The position numbers and the translations under genes are program-made. From the NCBI GenBank assembly GCA_028820325.1, contig JAPPJO010000088.1, forward strand, positions 310,001-374,000: DNA of 64,000 nt, given 5' to 3'. This stretch comes from Gammaproteobacteria bacterium (GTDB lineage: Bacteria > Gemmatimonadota > Gemmatimonadetes > Longimicrobiales > Gaopeijiaceae). The stretch's first letter is position 1. Each line of letters opens with the position of its first letter. The notes beneath the pieces were generated by a model. That model had not been told where the DNA came from, ran no database searches, and saw only the letters and a list, made by a program, of their open reading frames with translations. Shown piece by piece: positions 9,101 through 21,929 of this stretch.

Positions 9101-9964
9101 TCAGGCCGAAAACGCGCCGCCCGCCAGCATTCCCCGGATCACCCGCTCCAGCACCGCACCCGCCCGGTTTCCCACCTCCAGAACCTCGTCATGCGAGATG
9201 GCGTCCGCGCCCTCCGCCCCCGGGGCCATTCCCACCCCGCACGCCATGTTGGTGACCATGGCGAAGGCCAGCACCCGCACGCCGCGGGCGCGCAGGGTGA
9301 GCACCTCGGGTACGACCGACATGCCCACCACGTCCCCGCCCATCCGCTCGACCATGCGGATCTCGGCGGGCGTCTCGAAGCTGGGGCCGAGCAGGGCCGC
9401 ATAGGTGCCCCGCGCCAGACGCACGCCCAGCCGGGCCGCCTGCTCGAGCGCGGCCTTCTGCAACTCCTGGTCGTAGGGCGCGCTCATGTCGGGAAACGGG
9501 TTCGCATCGCCCGCCTGCGCGGGCGGCGGCAGCGGCGTGCGCGCGAGCAGATTGATGTGGTCGTCGATCAACATCAGGCCGCCCGGGCGCAGCCGCCGGT
9601 CCACACCCCCCACCGCTGCCGTAACGACGGAACTCCGCACGCCCATCGCGGCCGCGATGCGGGCCGGGGCCGCGATCACCCACGGTGGGTGACCTTCGTA
9701 GAAGTGCAGCCGCCCGCATTGCACGACGACCGGCGCTCCCTCGCAACGCCCGAAAAGGAAGTGGCCCGCGTGACCCGCGACCCCGGCCGACGGGAGGCCG
9801 GGAATCTCCGCGAACGGCACGATCTCCTCGACCTCGACCAGCCGTTCGAGTCCGCTCAGCCCCGAACCGAGCAGCAGATGTACTTTCGGAACCGTGGCGA
9901 TTCGCGCCCGCAGCGCCTCCACCACCGCTTCGAAGTCGTCTCCTGGCCCCACGCCCGGCGTCAC
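9101..9964 (-). CDS. Purine nucleoside phosphorylase
   Basis: This 287-residue protein is a trimeric PNP/MTAP-family phosphorylase that cleaves inosine, guanosine or related nucleosides with phosphate. Diagnostic stretches are LLLGSGLSGLERLVE (phosphate loop), GHAGHFLFGRCEGAPVVVQCGRLHFYEGH, LLGPSFETPAEIRM, and GMSVVPEVLTLRARGVRVLAFAMVTNMACG containing the base-binding region. The GTG start overlaps the upstream transporter stop as GTGA, so the two are made together: import of nucleosides followed by phosphorolysis. It converges on thiD with a 6-bp gap. A purine 2'-deoxynucleoside versus methylthioadenosine preference cannot be decided by eye. Confidence 0.95.
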   Translation of the reverse strand: MTPGVGPGDDFEAVVEALRARIATVPKVHLLLGSGLSGLERLVEVEEIVPFAEIPGLPSAGVAGHAGHFLFGRCEGAPVVVQCGRLHFYEGHPPWVIAAPARIAAAMGVRSSVVTAAVGGVDRRLRPGGLMLIDDHINLLARTPLPPPAQAGDANPFPDMSAPYDQELQKAALEQAARLGVRLARGTYAALLGPSFETPAEIRMVERMGGDVVGMSVVPEVLTLRARGVRVLAFAMVTNMACGVGMAPGAEGADAISHDEVLEVGNRAGAVLERVIRGMLAGGAFSA

Positions 9965-11478
9965 AGGATCATCCCGGCCACGGTCGCCGTCATGAAGGCG
10001 GCGAGCGCCCCCCCGACCATCGCCCGCAGCCCGATGCGGGAGAGGTCCTGCCGGCGTGAAGGCGCCAGCCCGCCGATGCCGCCGAGCTGAATGGCGATGG
10101 AGGAGAAGTTGGCGAAGCCGCACAGTGCGTAGGTGGCGATCACCACCGAGCGCGGGTGCAGGGTGGAACCCTCTCCGAGCAGGCCCGCGAGTTCGACGTA
10201 GGCCACGAACTCGTTGAGCGCCGTCTTGATCCCCATCAGCGAACCCACCTCCGCGGCGTCGGCCCAGGGCACTCCCATGAGCCAGGCCAGCGGCGCCAGA
10301 GCCAGCCCCAGGACGGACTGCAGGGTGAGATCGGGCAGGCCGACCAGCCCTCCTGCCCATCCCATCAGCCCGTTGATCAGATAGACCAGCGCCACGAAGG
10401 CAAGCAGCATGGCGCCCACGTTGAGGGCGAGGCGGAGCCCGTCCCCCGCCCCGCGCGCCGCCGCGTCGATGACGTTGACGTCCGGTTTTTCGACGCTCGT
10501 GACCAGGCGGCCCGCGGTCTCGGGCTCGCCGTCCTCCGGGTACATGAGCTTGGCCAACATCAGCGCGGCCGGAGCGGACATGACCGACGCGGCCATCAGG
10601 TGCCCGGCGATGTCCGGGAAATAGGAGATGAGGAAGCCGACGTACGCCGCCATCACCCCGCCCGCAACCGTCGCGAAGCCGGCGGTCATCACGGCGTTCA
10701 GCTCCGACATCGTCATCTTCTCGACGAAGGGCTTGATGAGGAGTGGGGCCTCGGTCTGGCCCACGAAGATATTGCCCGCCGCAGACAGGGTTTCGGCGCC
10801 GGAGGTGCGCATGGTGCGCTGCATGACCCAGGCCATCCCCCGCACCACGAACTGCATCACGCCCAGGTGATACAGCACCGTCATGAGGGAGGCCAGGAAG
10901 ATGATGGTGGGCAGCACGGTGAAGGCCACGTAGGCCCCCGGATTGGCGACCTGTCCGGGGATCGGGTTGAAGTCGCCGTTGCCGGGTTCCCCCGTGCCGA
11001 TGGGGATGTTGTTGTCGACCAGGTTGCCGAAGATGAAGCGTGCTCCCTCGAGCGTGTACCCGAGCAGCCCCACCACCACCGTGTTGGCCCCCTGGAAGAT
11101 CGCCAGCCCGACGGCGGTCTTGAGGATGAAGAAGGCGAAGATCAGCTGGAGCGAGACCCCCCAGGCCACGACCCGCCACGGGATGGCGGCCCGGTTGACG
11201 CTGAAGACCCACGCGAGCCCGCCCAGCGCCAGCATGCCGAGCAGCGACCTCAGGCGCTCGGGCAAGGAGGTGTCCAGTCCCTCCGACGCGATCGATATCC
11301 CGAGTCCCGGACCCTGCTGGACGGTGGCCGCCTCCGCCGCTGCCGGCACGTCCGCCGCCCCGCCCGCGCCCGGCGAGGCAGCTGCCAGACCGGCTCCGAC
11401 AAGAAGCAGGCACACTACCCACAGTATCCGGAGCGCGGGTCCGGGACCGGCTCGAGGTCCGGCAGGCGCCCGGCTCAT
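9961..11478 (-). CDS. nupC: Concentrative nucleoside transporter (CNT/NupC family)
   Basis: A 505-residue inner-membrane symporter that drives nucleoside uptake with proton or sodium. CNT signatures are present: GNLVDNNIP, the FTVLPTIIFLASLMTVLYHLGVMQ helix, GNIFVGQTEAPLLIKPF, and EFVAYVELAG followed by CGFANFSSIAIQLGGIG. It is about 80-100 residues longer than NupC. The extra part is an N-terminal hydrophobic leader (about 18-36) followed by an Ala/Pro-rich stretch to about 75 and a small insert GEPGNGDFNPIPGQVANPG, so the N-terminus may be exported. ATG 11478 was chosen because it starts a signal-like sequence. Coupled to the phosphorylase downstream. Confidence 0.94.
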   Translation of the reverse strand: MSRAPAGPRAGPGPALRILWVVCLLLVGAGLAAASPGAGGAADVPAAAEAATVQQGPGLGISIASEGLDTSLPERLRSLLGMLALGGLAWVFSVNRAAIPWRVVAWGVSLQLIFAFFILKTAVGLAIFQGANTVVVGLLGYTLEGARFIFGNLVDNNIPIGTGEPGNGDFNPIPGQVANPGAYVAFTVLPTIIFLASLMTVLYHLGVMQFVVRGMAWVMQRTMRTSGAETLSAAGNIFVGQTEAPLLIKPFVEKMTMSELNAVMTAGFATVAGGVMAAYVGFLISYFPDIAGHLMAASVMSAPAALMLAKLMYPEDGEPETAGRLVTSVEKPDVNVIDAAARGAGDGLRLALNVGAMLLAFVALVYLINGLMGWAGGLVGLPDLTLQSVLGLALAPLAWLMGVPWADAAEVGSLMGIKTALNEFVAYVELAGLLGEGSTLHPRSVVIATYALCGFANFSSIAIQLGGIGGLAPSRRQDLSRIGLRAMVGGALAAFMTATVAGMIL

Positions 11479-11784
11479 GGGGCCACCCGGGCGTCGGAAA
11501 CGGTCGCGGCGACGAAGGAGCTCGGACCACGGGAGACGGAAGGCGTGGAAGGCATGGTGGATCCGTGGGCTGTTTGGTGGCACAAGGCTCAAGCGCGAGG
11601 CTCATGATAACCCGACCGCCCGAAAACCGCGCTGACCGGCCTGGGAAGTCTGCCATTCTGTCAGGTCCCGGCGGAAAAGTCTGCCATTTTGTCAGGTCTC
11701 CGGCCCGGCACGGGGGCACGAACGTTGCTCCACACCCGGCGACACCCGGTAAACCGGGGACCCACAACCATTCAAGGAGCACAG
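11479..11784. promoter_or_regulatory. Divergent intergenic region nupC / dnaK
   Basis: These 306 bases contain the two palindromic sites at 11647-11698 and, further right, a leader to dnaK ending in AAGGAG (11774-11779). No protein-coding frame with family similarity is visible. Promoters for both genes must lie here, but no standard minus-35/minus-10 pair is convincing; the palindromes are the strongest candidates for regulation. Confidence 0.45.
11647..11698. promoter_or_regulatory. Twin palindromic operator candidate upstream of dnaK
   Basis: Two 15-bp imperfect palindromes, CTGCCATTCTGTCAG (11650-11664) and CTGCCATTTTGTCAG (11681-11695), lie in 21-bp direct copies that differ at one base. 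Centres are 31 bp apart, about three helical turns, so bound proteins would sit on the same face. They lie 90-138 bases before the dnaK ATG. They do not match CIRCE (HrcA) or HAIR (HspR) sequences. The same half-site recurs at 24606-24696. Confidence 0.7.
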
Positions 11785-13713
<1,929 letters not shown>

Positions 13714-13890
13714 GCCCTCCGGCGACTCCGTGGCGCGCCGCGCGGGACCATGTCCCCGCCGGGACAACTCTGGCGCGGCGCGGCGCATCGAAAGGGTGCA
13801 CACGGACAAGGAGAAACCGGTGGCGCGGGGATGGGTAGCAGCAGTCAGCATCCCTCGCGCCGGCTGCAGCGATACCACAGGAGGCCAGGC

Positions 13891-15420
13891 ATGTTCGATC
13901 CCCTGAGAATCAAGATGAGAGTGCTCTTCTACGTCGCCCTCGCGTTCCTGGTCGGCGTGGGCGTCGCCTCGGGGATGGGATGGACGCAGGACGCGGTCGC
14001 AACCCCCGCGATCTCGGTCGCCCCCCAGGTGCCCGCGGAGGCGGTTCAGCCGGCGCGCGACCTGAGCGAATCCTTCGTACGAGTGGCCGAGGTGGTCACG
14101 CCCGCGGTCGTGAGCATTACCACCCGCCGCACGGTTCGGGCCACCAGCAACGACCCCTTCCGCAACTGGTTCGGGACGCCGGACCCCGAGCCGCGCACCG
14201 GCAGCGGCAGTGGATTCCTGGTCTCGGACGACGGCTACATCCTGACCAACAACCACGTGGTGGAGGACGCCGACGAGATTACGGTCCAGCTGGAGGACCG
14301 GCGCACCTTCGAGGCGACGCTGATCGGCGGTGATCCCACCACCGACGTCGCGGTGATCAAGGTGGAGGGAAGCGATCTGCCGACGCTCAGCCTGGGCGAC
14401 TCCGACGGAGTTCGAGTGGGAGAGTGGGTGCTGGCGGTGGGCAACCCGGGGTTCCGGTCGGCCGGGGGACCGACGTCCTTCAACCATACCGTGACGGCGG
14501 GAATCGTCAGCTTCAAGGGTCGGCCGCTGGGCATCATCGGCAACGAGCTGCGCAACGACCCCGAGTCCCAGGAAGCCGCCCAGTACGCGATCGAGGACTT
14601 CATCCAGACCGACGCGGTCATCAACCCCGGGAATTCCGGGGGCCCCATGGTCAACCTCGACGGGCAGGTGATCGGCATCAATTCCGCGATCGCCAGCGGG
14701 GACGGCTACTATCAGGGATACGGCTTCGCGATTCCGATCAGCCTTGCGCACAGGGTGATGGAGGATCTCATCGAATACCGCGCGGTGCGGCGCGCCTTCC
14801 TGGGCGTGCAGATCGGGCCGGTGGGACCCGAGGACGCCGAAGTCTACCAGCTGCCCGAAGTGAGCGGCGCGCTGGTTCAGGACGTCACCGGCACGCCGGC
14901 CGAGGAAGCGGGGCTGCAGCCGCAGGACGTGATCGTCGCCATCGACGACGACCCCGTCGACTACTCGAACCAGTTGCAGCAGCTGGTAGCGCGCAAACGG
15001 CCGGGAGACCGGGTGCGCATCGCGTATTACCGTGATGGCCGGCGGCAGGAGACGGAGGCGCAACTGGGTCAGTCTCCGCTCAGCGAAACCGCCACCGCTG
15101 CGGCGCCCGAGCCGACGACGCGTGCCGAGGAGAGGCTGGGAATCGAGGTTGTGGACAACAGCCCGGAGGTGGCCCGCCGCTATCAGTTCCGCATCGACGA
15201 GGGCGTGCTCATCAGCGGCGTCACCCGCATGGGTCCCGCCGCCCGGCGCGGCGTCCGGGCCGGCGAGCTTCTGGTACGCATCAACCGGCGGCAGGTGGAG
15301 TCCGCGGATGAAGTCACGGAGTTGCTGGCCGAGGTGGAGCCCGGGGAAATCGTCACGCTGGTCCTGGCCAATCCGATGACCGGCGGGCAGCGCTTCATCA
15401 ACATCCGCATGCCGGAGTGA
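13891..15420 (+). CDS. DegP/HtrA-like periplasmic serine protease with two PDZ domains
   Basis: A 509-residue envelope quality-control protease. A membrane-spanning or signal segment (residues about 9-30) leads into a trypsin-like domain with the triad H122 (TNNHVVE), D152 (TTDVAVIK) and S249 (NPGNSGGP). Two PDZ domains follow (about 290-380, with LGVQIGPVGPEDAEVYQLPEVSGALVQ, and about 405-505, with GVLISGVTRMGPAARRGVRAGELLVRIN). An insert ELRNDPESQEAAQYAIEDF lies before the serine loop. The start at 13891 follows an AGGAGG at 13879-13884. It sits 177 bases after dnaK and may share its stress role. Confidence 0.95.
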   Translation: MFDPLRIKMRVLFYVALAFLVGVGVASGMGWTQDAVATPAISVAPQVPAEAVQPARDLSESFVRVAEVVTPAVVSITTRRTVRATSNDPFRNWFGTPDPEPRTGSGSGFLVSDDGYILTNNHVVEDADEITVQLEDRRTFEATLIGGDPTTDVAVIKVEGSDLPTLSLGDSDGVRVGEWVLAVGNPGFRSAGGPTSFNHTVTAGIVSFKGRPLGIIGNELRNDPESQEAAQYAIEDFIQTDAVINPGNSGGPMVNLDGQVIGINSAIASGDGYYQGYGFAIPISLAHRVMEDLIEYRAVRRAFLGVQIGPVGPEDAEVYQLPEVSGALVQDVTGTPAEEAGLQPQDVIVAIDDDPVDYSNQLQQLVARKRPGDRVRIAYYRDGRRQETEAQLGQSPLSETATAAAPEPTTRAEERLGIEVVDNSPEVARRYQFRIDEGVLISGVTRMGPAARRGVRAGELLVRINRRQVESADEVTELLAEVEPGEIVTLVLANPMTGGQRFINIRMPE

Positions 15421-15421
15421 C

Positions 15422-15438
15422 CGGTTCCGGGGGAACCG
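15422..15438 (+). terminator. Hairpin just after the DegP-like gene
   Basis: Arms CGGTTCC (15422-15428) and GGAACCG (15432-15438) form a 7-bp stem with a 3-base loop, starting one base after the TGA stop. A weakly T-containing stretch (AAGTTTGT) follows. It could end the protease transcript, but the U tract is poor. Confidence 0.5.
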
Positions 15439-15500
15439 CTAAGTTTGTACCAGCTTCGGGGATGCTGCGGAGGAGAACTCCGCCCGGACCCGGGGTTTCC

Positions 15501-15583
15501 GCGAAAGTGGCGGAATTGGTAGACGCGCGGGATTTAGGATCCCGTGGCCCCGGGCCGTGGGGGTTCGAGTCCCCCCTTTCGCA
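15501..15583 (+). tRNA. tRNA-Leu, anticodon TAG
   Basis: The 83-base sequence folds as a class II (long variable arm) tRNA. Acceptor arms GCGAAAG and CTTTCGC pair fully, with discriminator A at 15583. The anticodon stem CGGGA/TCCCG encloses the loop TTTAGGA, anticodon TAG at 15535-15537, reading CUN leucine codons. The T arm GGGGG-TTCGAGT-CCCCC is intact and the long variable arm is typical of leucine. No CCA is encoded. It lies between the DegP-like gene and tig. Confidence 0.95.
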
Positions 15584-15650
15584 TCCTGTCCGCGAAGTCG
15601 CACTTCGCTCGCCGAAGCGGACCTGACACAGCCATGACGAGCCTCGACCC

Positions 15651-16913
15651 TTGACCATCGATCCCTCGCGCCTGCGCGTATCCGTCACCGAGGGCGAACG
15701 CTGGCGGCGGGACCTCGCCATCACCGTTCCCGCCGACATCGTCGGGCGCGAGCGCGCCCGCGTGATGGGCAGCGTCTCGGGCCGGGCACGCATGCCGGGC
15801 TTCCGCAAGGGCAGGATTCCGGCGAGGGTGCTCGAGCAGCGCTACGGAGCCGCCGTCGAGCAGGAAACGCTGGAGACGCTCCTGAACGAGGCGACCCGGG
15901 CGGCCATCCAGAGCGAGCAGTTGCGGCCCATCAGCGATCCCGAAGTGGGCGCGGTGCGGAGCGAACCGGGCGAGGACCTCTTCTTCGAGATTTCGTTCGA
16001 CGTCGAGCCCCGGATCGAGATCGAGCGCAGCGGCGGATTCGTGGTGGAGAGGCCGGCGGTGGAGGTCGGCGACGCGGAAGTCGAGGCGGTCCTGCTACGC
16101 CTGCGCCAGCAGAACGGCGCCTGGCGTCCGCTGGAGGCCGGGCTCCCGGACGCGGGCAACGCGGTCGGGGTGAACATCCTGCAACTGGACCGCGAGGACG
16201 CCGAAGCGAGGGACTACGAGTTTATTCTGGGCGAGGGCGACGCGATTCCGGATGTGGAGCGCGCAATCGAGCAACTGGAAGTGGGAACGGAGGGAGACTT
16301 CGTGGTCCGGTTCCCCGACGACTTTCCCAACGAGGAGCGGCGGGGCGAGGAAGAGCGCCTGCGCATCCGGCTCGTCAGCCGAAAGGTTCTCGACCTGCCG
16401 GAACTGGACGACGACTTCGCGGCCAGCCTTGACTTCCCGAACCTCGACGATCTCCAGGACAAGGTCCGGGCGGACCTGGAGCAGAACGCCGCAGGCCAGG
16501 CGGAACAGGTGGTCCGGGCACGCCTCATGGAGTTTGTCCTGGAGGCGAACGCCTTCGACGCGCCCGGCTCCATGGTCGACCGGTACCTGGAGGCGGTGGC
16601 CGGCGAAGGACCCGAGGACACGCCGCCCGAGAAGGTGGAGGAGATGAAGGCCGCCATCCGTCCGCGCGCGGAGAGGGCGGTTCGCACCATGCTGGCGGTG
16701 GAGAGCCTGGCCCGGGCCAACGACCTGGTCGCCAGCCCGCTCGAGGTGTCGGAGCGGGTCGACGAGATCGCGCGCAGGAACGCCGTGCAGCCGGAGACGG
16801 TGGAGGCCCAGCTGCGCCGGAACGGGCGCATGGAGTCGCTGGAGCGAGAGATCACCGAAGGAAAGGTGTTCGAATTCCTGAAACAGCAGTCCGAGATCAT
16901 CCAAGCCGACTGA
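15651..16913 (+). CDS. tig: Trigger factor, ribosome-associated chaperone
   Basis: Trigger factor docks at the ribosome exit tunnel and assists nascent chain folding. The 420-residue product has the ribosome-binding domain (about 1-115, with the signature GFRKGRIPARVLEQRYG), a degenerate FKBP-type prolyl isomerase domain (about 145-240, with GDAIPDVERAIEQLEVGTEGDFVVRFPDDFPNEERRGEEERLRIRL), and the helical C-terminal chaperone arms. Active-site aromatic residues of the isomerase domain are poorly conserved, so catalysis is doubtful. A TTG at 15651 starts the frame; the ATG at 15634 is out of frame. It heads a tig-clpP-clpX series, the common bacterial order. Confidence 0.94.
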   Translation: MTIDPSRLRVSVTEGERWRRDLAITVPADIVGRERARVMGSVSGRARMPGFRKGRIPARVLEQRYGAAVEQETLETLLNEATRAAIQSEQLRPISDPEVGAVRSEPGEDLFFEISFDVEPRIEIERSGGFVVERPAVEVGDAEVEAVLLRLRQQNGAWRPLEAGLPDAGNAVGVNILQLDREDAEARDYEFILGEGDAIPDVERAIEQLEVGTEGDFVVRFPDDFPNEERRGEEERLRIRLVSRKVLDLPELDDDFAASLDFPNLDDLQDKVRADLEQNAAGQAEQVVRARLMEFVLEANAFDAPGSMVDRYLEAVAGEGPEDTPPEKVEEMKAAIRPRAERAVRTMLAVESLARANDLVASPLEVSERVDEIARRNAVQPETVEAQLRRNGRMESLEREITEGKVFEFLKQQSEIIQAD

Positions 16914-16940
16914 GCCGGACCAACGGAGAACGAAAACCCG

Positions 16941-17561
16941 ATGCCTATTTTTCCTCCGTACGTCATCGAGCGGACGAGCCGCGGAGAACGAAGCTACGAC
17001 ATCTTCAGCCGCCTGCTGATGGACCGGATCGTCTTCCTGGGCTCACATATCGACGACAATGTGGCCAATGTCATTCTGGCCCAGTTGCTCTTTCTGGACG
17101 CGGAGGATCCCGAGCGGGACATCTATCTGTACATCAATTCACCCGGCGGGAGCGTCTACGCCGGACTCGCCATTTTCGACACCATGCAGCACCTGCGGGC
17201 ACCGGTCTCCACCTACTGCGTGGGCATGGCGGCTTCGATGGCCGCGATCCTGGTAGCCGCGGGAGCGCCCGGCAAGCGCAGCGCCCTGCCCAACTCGCGC
17301 ATCATGATCCATCAGCCGTCCACTGGGGCGCAGGGCACCGCGGCAGACATCGAGATCGCCGCCCGCGAGGTGCTCGACATTCGTGAGCGGCTCAACGGCA
17401 TCCTCGCCGACTGCACCGGGCAGCCGATGGACAAGATCGCGCAGGACGTGGACCGCGACCGCTTCATGAGCCCCGACGAGGCGCGCGAATACGGCCTGAT
17501 CGACCGGGTGCTGGTGGGCCGGGAAGAAGAAGCCGCCAAGGACGTGCGCCTTGAGGAATAG
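16941..17561 (+). CDS. clpP: ATP-dependent Clp protease, proteolytic subunit
   Basis: ClpP forms the 14-mer proteolytic chamber. The 206-residue product has the oxyanion and catalytic residues S99 (VGMAASMAA), H124 (RIMIHQP) and D173 ([11 protein letters not shown]), with the [16 protein letters not shown] handle region. Its leader is short: [24 protein letters not shown], so little processing may be needed. It starts 27 bases after tig with a GGAGA ribosome site and is followed by clpX 40 bases on. It will work with ClpX below and possibly ClpA/ClpC elsewhere. Confidence 0.98.
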   Translation: MPIFPPYVIERTSRGERSYDIFSRLLMDRIVFLGSHIDDNVANVILAQLLFLDAEDPERDIYLYINSPGGSVYAGLAIFDTMQHLRAPVSTYCVGMAASMAAILVAAGAPGKRSALPNSRIMIHQPSTGAQGTAADIEIAAREVLDIRERLNGILADCTGQPMDKIAQDVDRDRFMSPDEAREYGLIDRVLVGREEEAAKDVRLEE

Positions 17562-17601
17562 CAACACACCCGGATCCTGACACCGCATACCGAGCAGACG
17601 C

Positions 17602-18855
17602 GTGCCCACGACCAGCGACAAGTTCCCCCGCTGCAGCTTCTGCGGAAAGACCAAGGACTCCGTCAAGAAGTTCATCTCCGGGCCTCAGGTCTACATCTGC
17701 AACGAGTGCATCTCGCTCTGTAACGAGATTCTCGCAGAAGAGGAGGAGCGCGAGGCGGTGTCCGTGGTGGTGCCCACCATGGTGCCCGCGGAGATCAAGG
17801 CGGCCCTCGACCAATACGTCATCGGGCAGGAGGAGGCCAAGAGGGCGCTGGCGGTCGCGGTCTACAACCACTACAAGCGCGTCAACCACCAGGGGCAGAT
17901 CGACGATGTCGAGATCGACAAGGCGAACATCCTCCTGGTCGGGCCCACGGGCGTGGGCAAGACGCTGCTGGCACAGACGCTCGCGCGCATCCTGAAGGTG
18001 CCCTTCACCATCGCCGACGCCACCACGCTGACCGAGGCGGGCTATGTGGGCGAGGACGTCGAGAACATCCTGGTGCGCCTGCTTCAGGCCAGCGACTTCA
18101 ACATCACGGCCTGCGAGCGCGGGATCGTCTACGTCGACGAGCTCGACAAGATCGCGCGCAAGTCCGAGAACCCGTCGATCACCCGGGACGTCTCGGGCGA
18201 GGGTGTGCAGCAGGCGCTGCTGAAGATCCTCGAAGGCACCGTCGCCAGCGTGCCCCCCCAGGGCGGACGCAAGCATCCGCAGCAGGAGTACCTGCAGGTC
18301 GATACCCGCAACATCCTCTTCATCTGCGGCGGCGCCTTCGACGGGCTGGAGGAAATCGTCGAGCAGCGCATCGGCCAGCGGCGCATCGGCTTCGGCAAGA
18401 GTTCCGCGGAAGGCACCGGCGACTACCGCAACCGCGACGATCTGGTCAGGCTGGTCGAGCCCGAGGATCTGCAGCGCTACGGGCTCATCCCCGAGCTGGT
18501 GGGGCGGCTGCCGGTCTCGGTAGGCCTCTCGGAACTCGACGAGGACGACCTCGTGCGGATCCTCGAGGAGCCCAGGAACGCCCTGGTCAAGCAGTACCGC
18601 AAGATGTTCGAGCTGGAGGACGTGGGGATCACCTTCGATCGCCAGGCACTGCGCGAGGTGGCGAAGAAGGCTGCCGACCGGGGCACGGGAGCGCGGGGGC
18701 TGAGGGCGGTGCTCGAGGAAGTGATGCAGGACGTGATGTTCGAGGTGCCGTCGCGGCACGACGTGCGCGAGATTGTGATCACGGTCGAATCGGTCATCTC
18801 GGGGACCCCTCCCCTGCTGGTGCTCGAAGGGGAGCGGCAGAAGAAGGAGGCCTGA
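17602..18855 (+). CDS. clpX: Clp protease ATP-binding subunit ClpX
   Basis: ClpX is the AAA+ unfoldase that feeds substrates into ClpP. The 417-residue product begins with a Cys4 zinc-binding domain (C11, C14, C33, C36) that dimerises and binds adaptors. Walker A is at residues 114-121 (GPTGVGKT), Walker B is [10 protein letters not shown], and the pore and sensor motifs ([24 protein letters not shown]) are present. The start is GTG at 17602. It sits in the tig-clpP-clpX operon; engB follows 20 bases on. Confidence 0.98.
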   Translation: MPTTSDKFPRCSFCGKTKDSVKKFISGPQVYICNECISLCNEILAEEEEREAVSVVVPTMVPAEIKAALDQYVIGQEEAKRALAVAVYNHYKRVNHQGQIDDVEIDKANILLVGPTGVGKTLLAQTLARILKVPFTIADATTLTEAGYVGEDVENILVRLLQASDFNITACERGIVYVDELDKIARKSENPSITRDVSGEGVQQALLKILEGTVASVPPQGGRKHPQQEYLQVDTRNILFICGGAFDGLEEIVEQRIGQRRIGFGKSSAEGTGDYRNRDDLVRLVEPEDLQRYGLIPELVGRLPVSVGLSELDEDDLVRILEEPRNALVKQYRKMFELEDVGITFDRQALREVAKKAADRGTGARGLRAVLEEVMQDVMFEVPSRHDVREIVITVESVISGTPPLLVLEGERQKKEA

Positions 18856-18875
18856 GGAAGCACCCGCGAGAACCC

Positions 18876-19472
18876 ATGATCATTCGCAGCGTCGAGTTCG
18901 CGGGCAGCCACGTCGATCCCGGCGTGTCGATCGCGCCCGAGCTGCCCCACGTCGCCTTCTGGGGCCGCTCCAACGTGGGCAAGTCATCGCTCATCAACCT
19001 CCTCCTCCGGCGCACGCGCAAGAAGGTGGCGCGCGTGTCGGCGCGCCCGGGGAAGACCCAGACCCTCAACTTCTACATCGTCAACCACCGCTTCGTGCTG
19101 GTCGATCTTCCGGGCTTCGGCTACGCGAAGGTGTCGCGCACGCTGCGCGAGAGCTGGCAGCGGCTGGTGCGCGACTACCTGAAGCGAAGTCGCGAGCTGG
19201 CCGGGGTGGTGCTCCTGATCGACGCCCGCCGCGATGCGGCGCCCGCGGACCTCGCCGCGGTCGAGTTGCTGGGTGAGGTCGGCTTGCCCGCCCTGATCGT
19301 AGTCACCAAGATCGACAAGACGCGAAAGAGCGCCCGGGAGCAGCGGATCGCGCGCCTGCGCGAGCAGCTTGCGGTGTCGAGGGACCAGTTGGTGGTGTCG
19401 TCCGCGCGCACCGGCGAGGGGCGGGACGAGCTCCTGGGCGCGATCGGGGGTCTGCTGGACGCCGGCGGCTGA
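18876..19472 (+). CDS. engB: Ribosome-biogenesis GTPase EngB (YsxC/YihA)
   Basis: A 198-residue circularly conserved GTPase needed for late 50S ribosome assembly in many bacteria. GTPase motifs are G1 GRSNVGKSSLINLLL, G2/G3 region RPGKTQTLNFYIVNHRFVLVDLPGFGYAKVS, and G4 VTKIDKT. The G5 region VVSSARTGEGRDELL follows. Length matches the family (about 200). Placement after clpX is common in other bacteria and suggests co-expression with the proteolysis operon. The ATG starts IIRSVEFAGSHVD, the usual N-terminus. Confidence 0.96.
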   Translation: MIIRSVEFAGSHVDPGVSIAPELPHVAFWGRSNVGKSSLINLLLRRTRKKVARVSARPGKTQTLNFYIVNHRFVLVDLPGFGYAKVSRTLRESWQRLVRDYLKRSRELAGVVLLIDARRDAAPADLAAVELLGEVGLPALIVVTKIDKTRKSAREQRIARLREQLAVSRDQLVVSSARTGEGRDELLGAIGGLLDAGG

Positions 19473-19522
19473 GGTCCGCGGCGCGCGGACGCCCACATGG
19501 GCTCAGGGCAGGAGGACGATCC

Positions 19523-20137
19523 ATGCGCGACCAGGATATGGCAACCCCAGGCCGCCGGTGGATCGTGGCGCTGGCATGCCTTGCCGCGTTAGCTACGCCG
19601 GCCGCCGCGCAGGAGCCCGAGGAGGAGGACCTGGTTCCGGCCGGCTTCGGGACCCTGCTGCAGGACGAGGTGTCGCTCTCGCTCCGCTCCCAGGATCTGC
19701 TGATCAAGGCCACCCCGCTGGCAGAGGAGGTGACGCGGCTCACCGCACCCGATACCCACGCCCGCCTCTCGGCGCTGGCCGCCGCGCACCGCGAGACGCT
19801 CGAATTCCAGACGCGGTCGACCGACCCGGTGCTCTTCCTGGTGTCGGTGTTCAGCTACCAGCCCGACGTCACCTACCAGCCCGAGGACATCAATATCGTC
19901 AACCAGGGGATTCGCGAACGGCCGCTGGCCATTCAGGCGATCACCCCGGGATGGGGCGTGCAGCGGCTGGACCAGCAGGAAACGCAGATGGCGATCTACG
20001 CCTTCAGCCCCTTCATCAACCTCGACCTCGACCTCGAGATCGAGTACAGGGACGCGCGCAACGCCGGCTGGCAGCGGATTCTGACCGTGCTGGAAGCCGA
20101 GCGCGCGAAGGTGCGGGCACGGGCGGGGGGCTGGTAG
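19523..20137 (+). CDS. Secreted protein of unknown function
   Basis: A 204-residue product with a cleavable-looking signal peptide (IVALACLAALATPAAAQEP, residues about 14-31, likely cut after AAA-Q). The mature part is acidic at its start (EPEEEDLVPAGFGTLLQDEVSLSLRS) and then beta-rich with charged surface helices; no catalytic motif is recognised. It follows engB by 50 bases with a GGAGGA ribosome site (19510-19515), so it may be read through from the clp operon. It converges on the sigma-54 activator. I cannot assign a family. Confidence 0.85.
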   Translation: MRDQDMATPGRRWIVALACLAALATPAAAQEPEEEDLVPAGFGTLLQDEVSLSLRSQDLLIKATPLAEEVTRLTAPDTHARLSALAAAHRETLEFQTRSTDPVLFLVSVFSYQPDVTYQPEDINIVNQGIRERPLAIQAITPGWGVQRLDQQETQMAIYAFSPFINLDLDLEIEYRDARNAGWQRILTVLEAERAKVRARAGGW

Positions 20138-20153
20138 CCCTGGCGCTGCGGCG

Positions 20154-21925
<1,772 letters not shown>

Positions 21926-21929
<4 letters not shown>

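Noticed and set aside
11650..11695. CIRCE or HAIR element before dnaK
   Set aside because: CIRCE is TTAGCACTC-N9-GAGTGCTAA and HAIR is CTTGAGT-N7-ACTCAAG; neither matches the palindromes.
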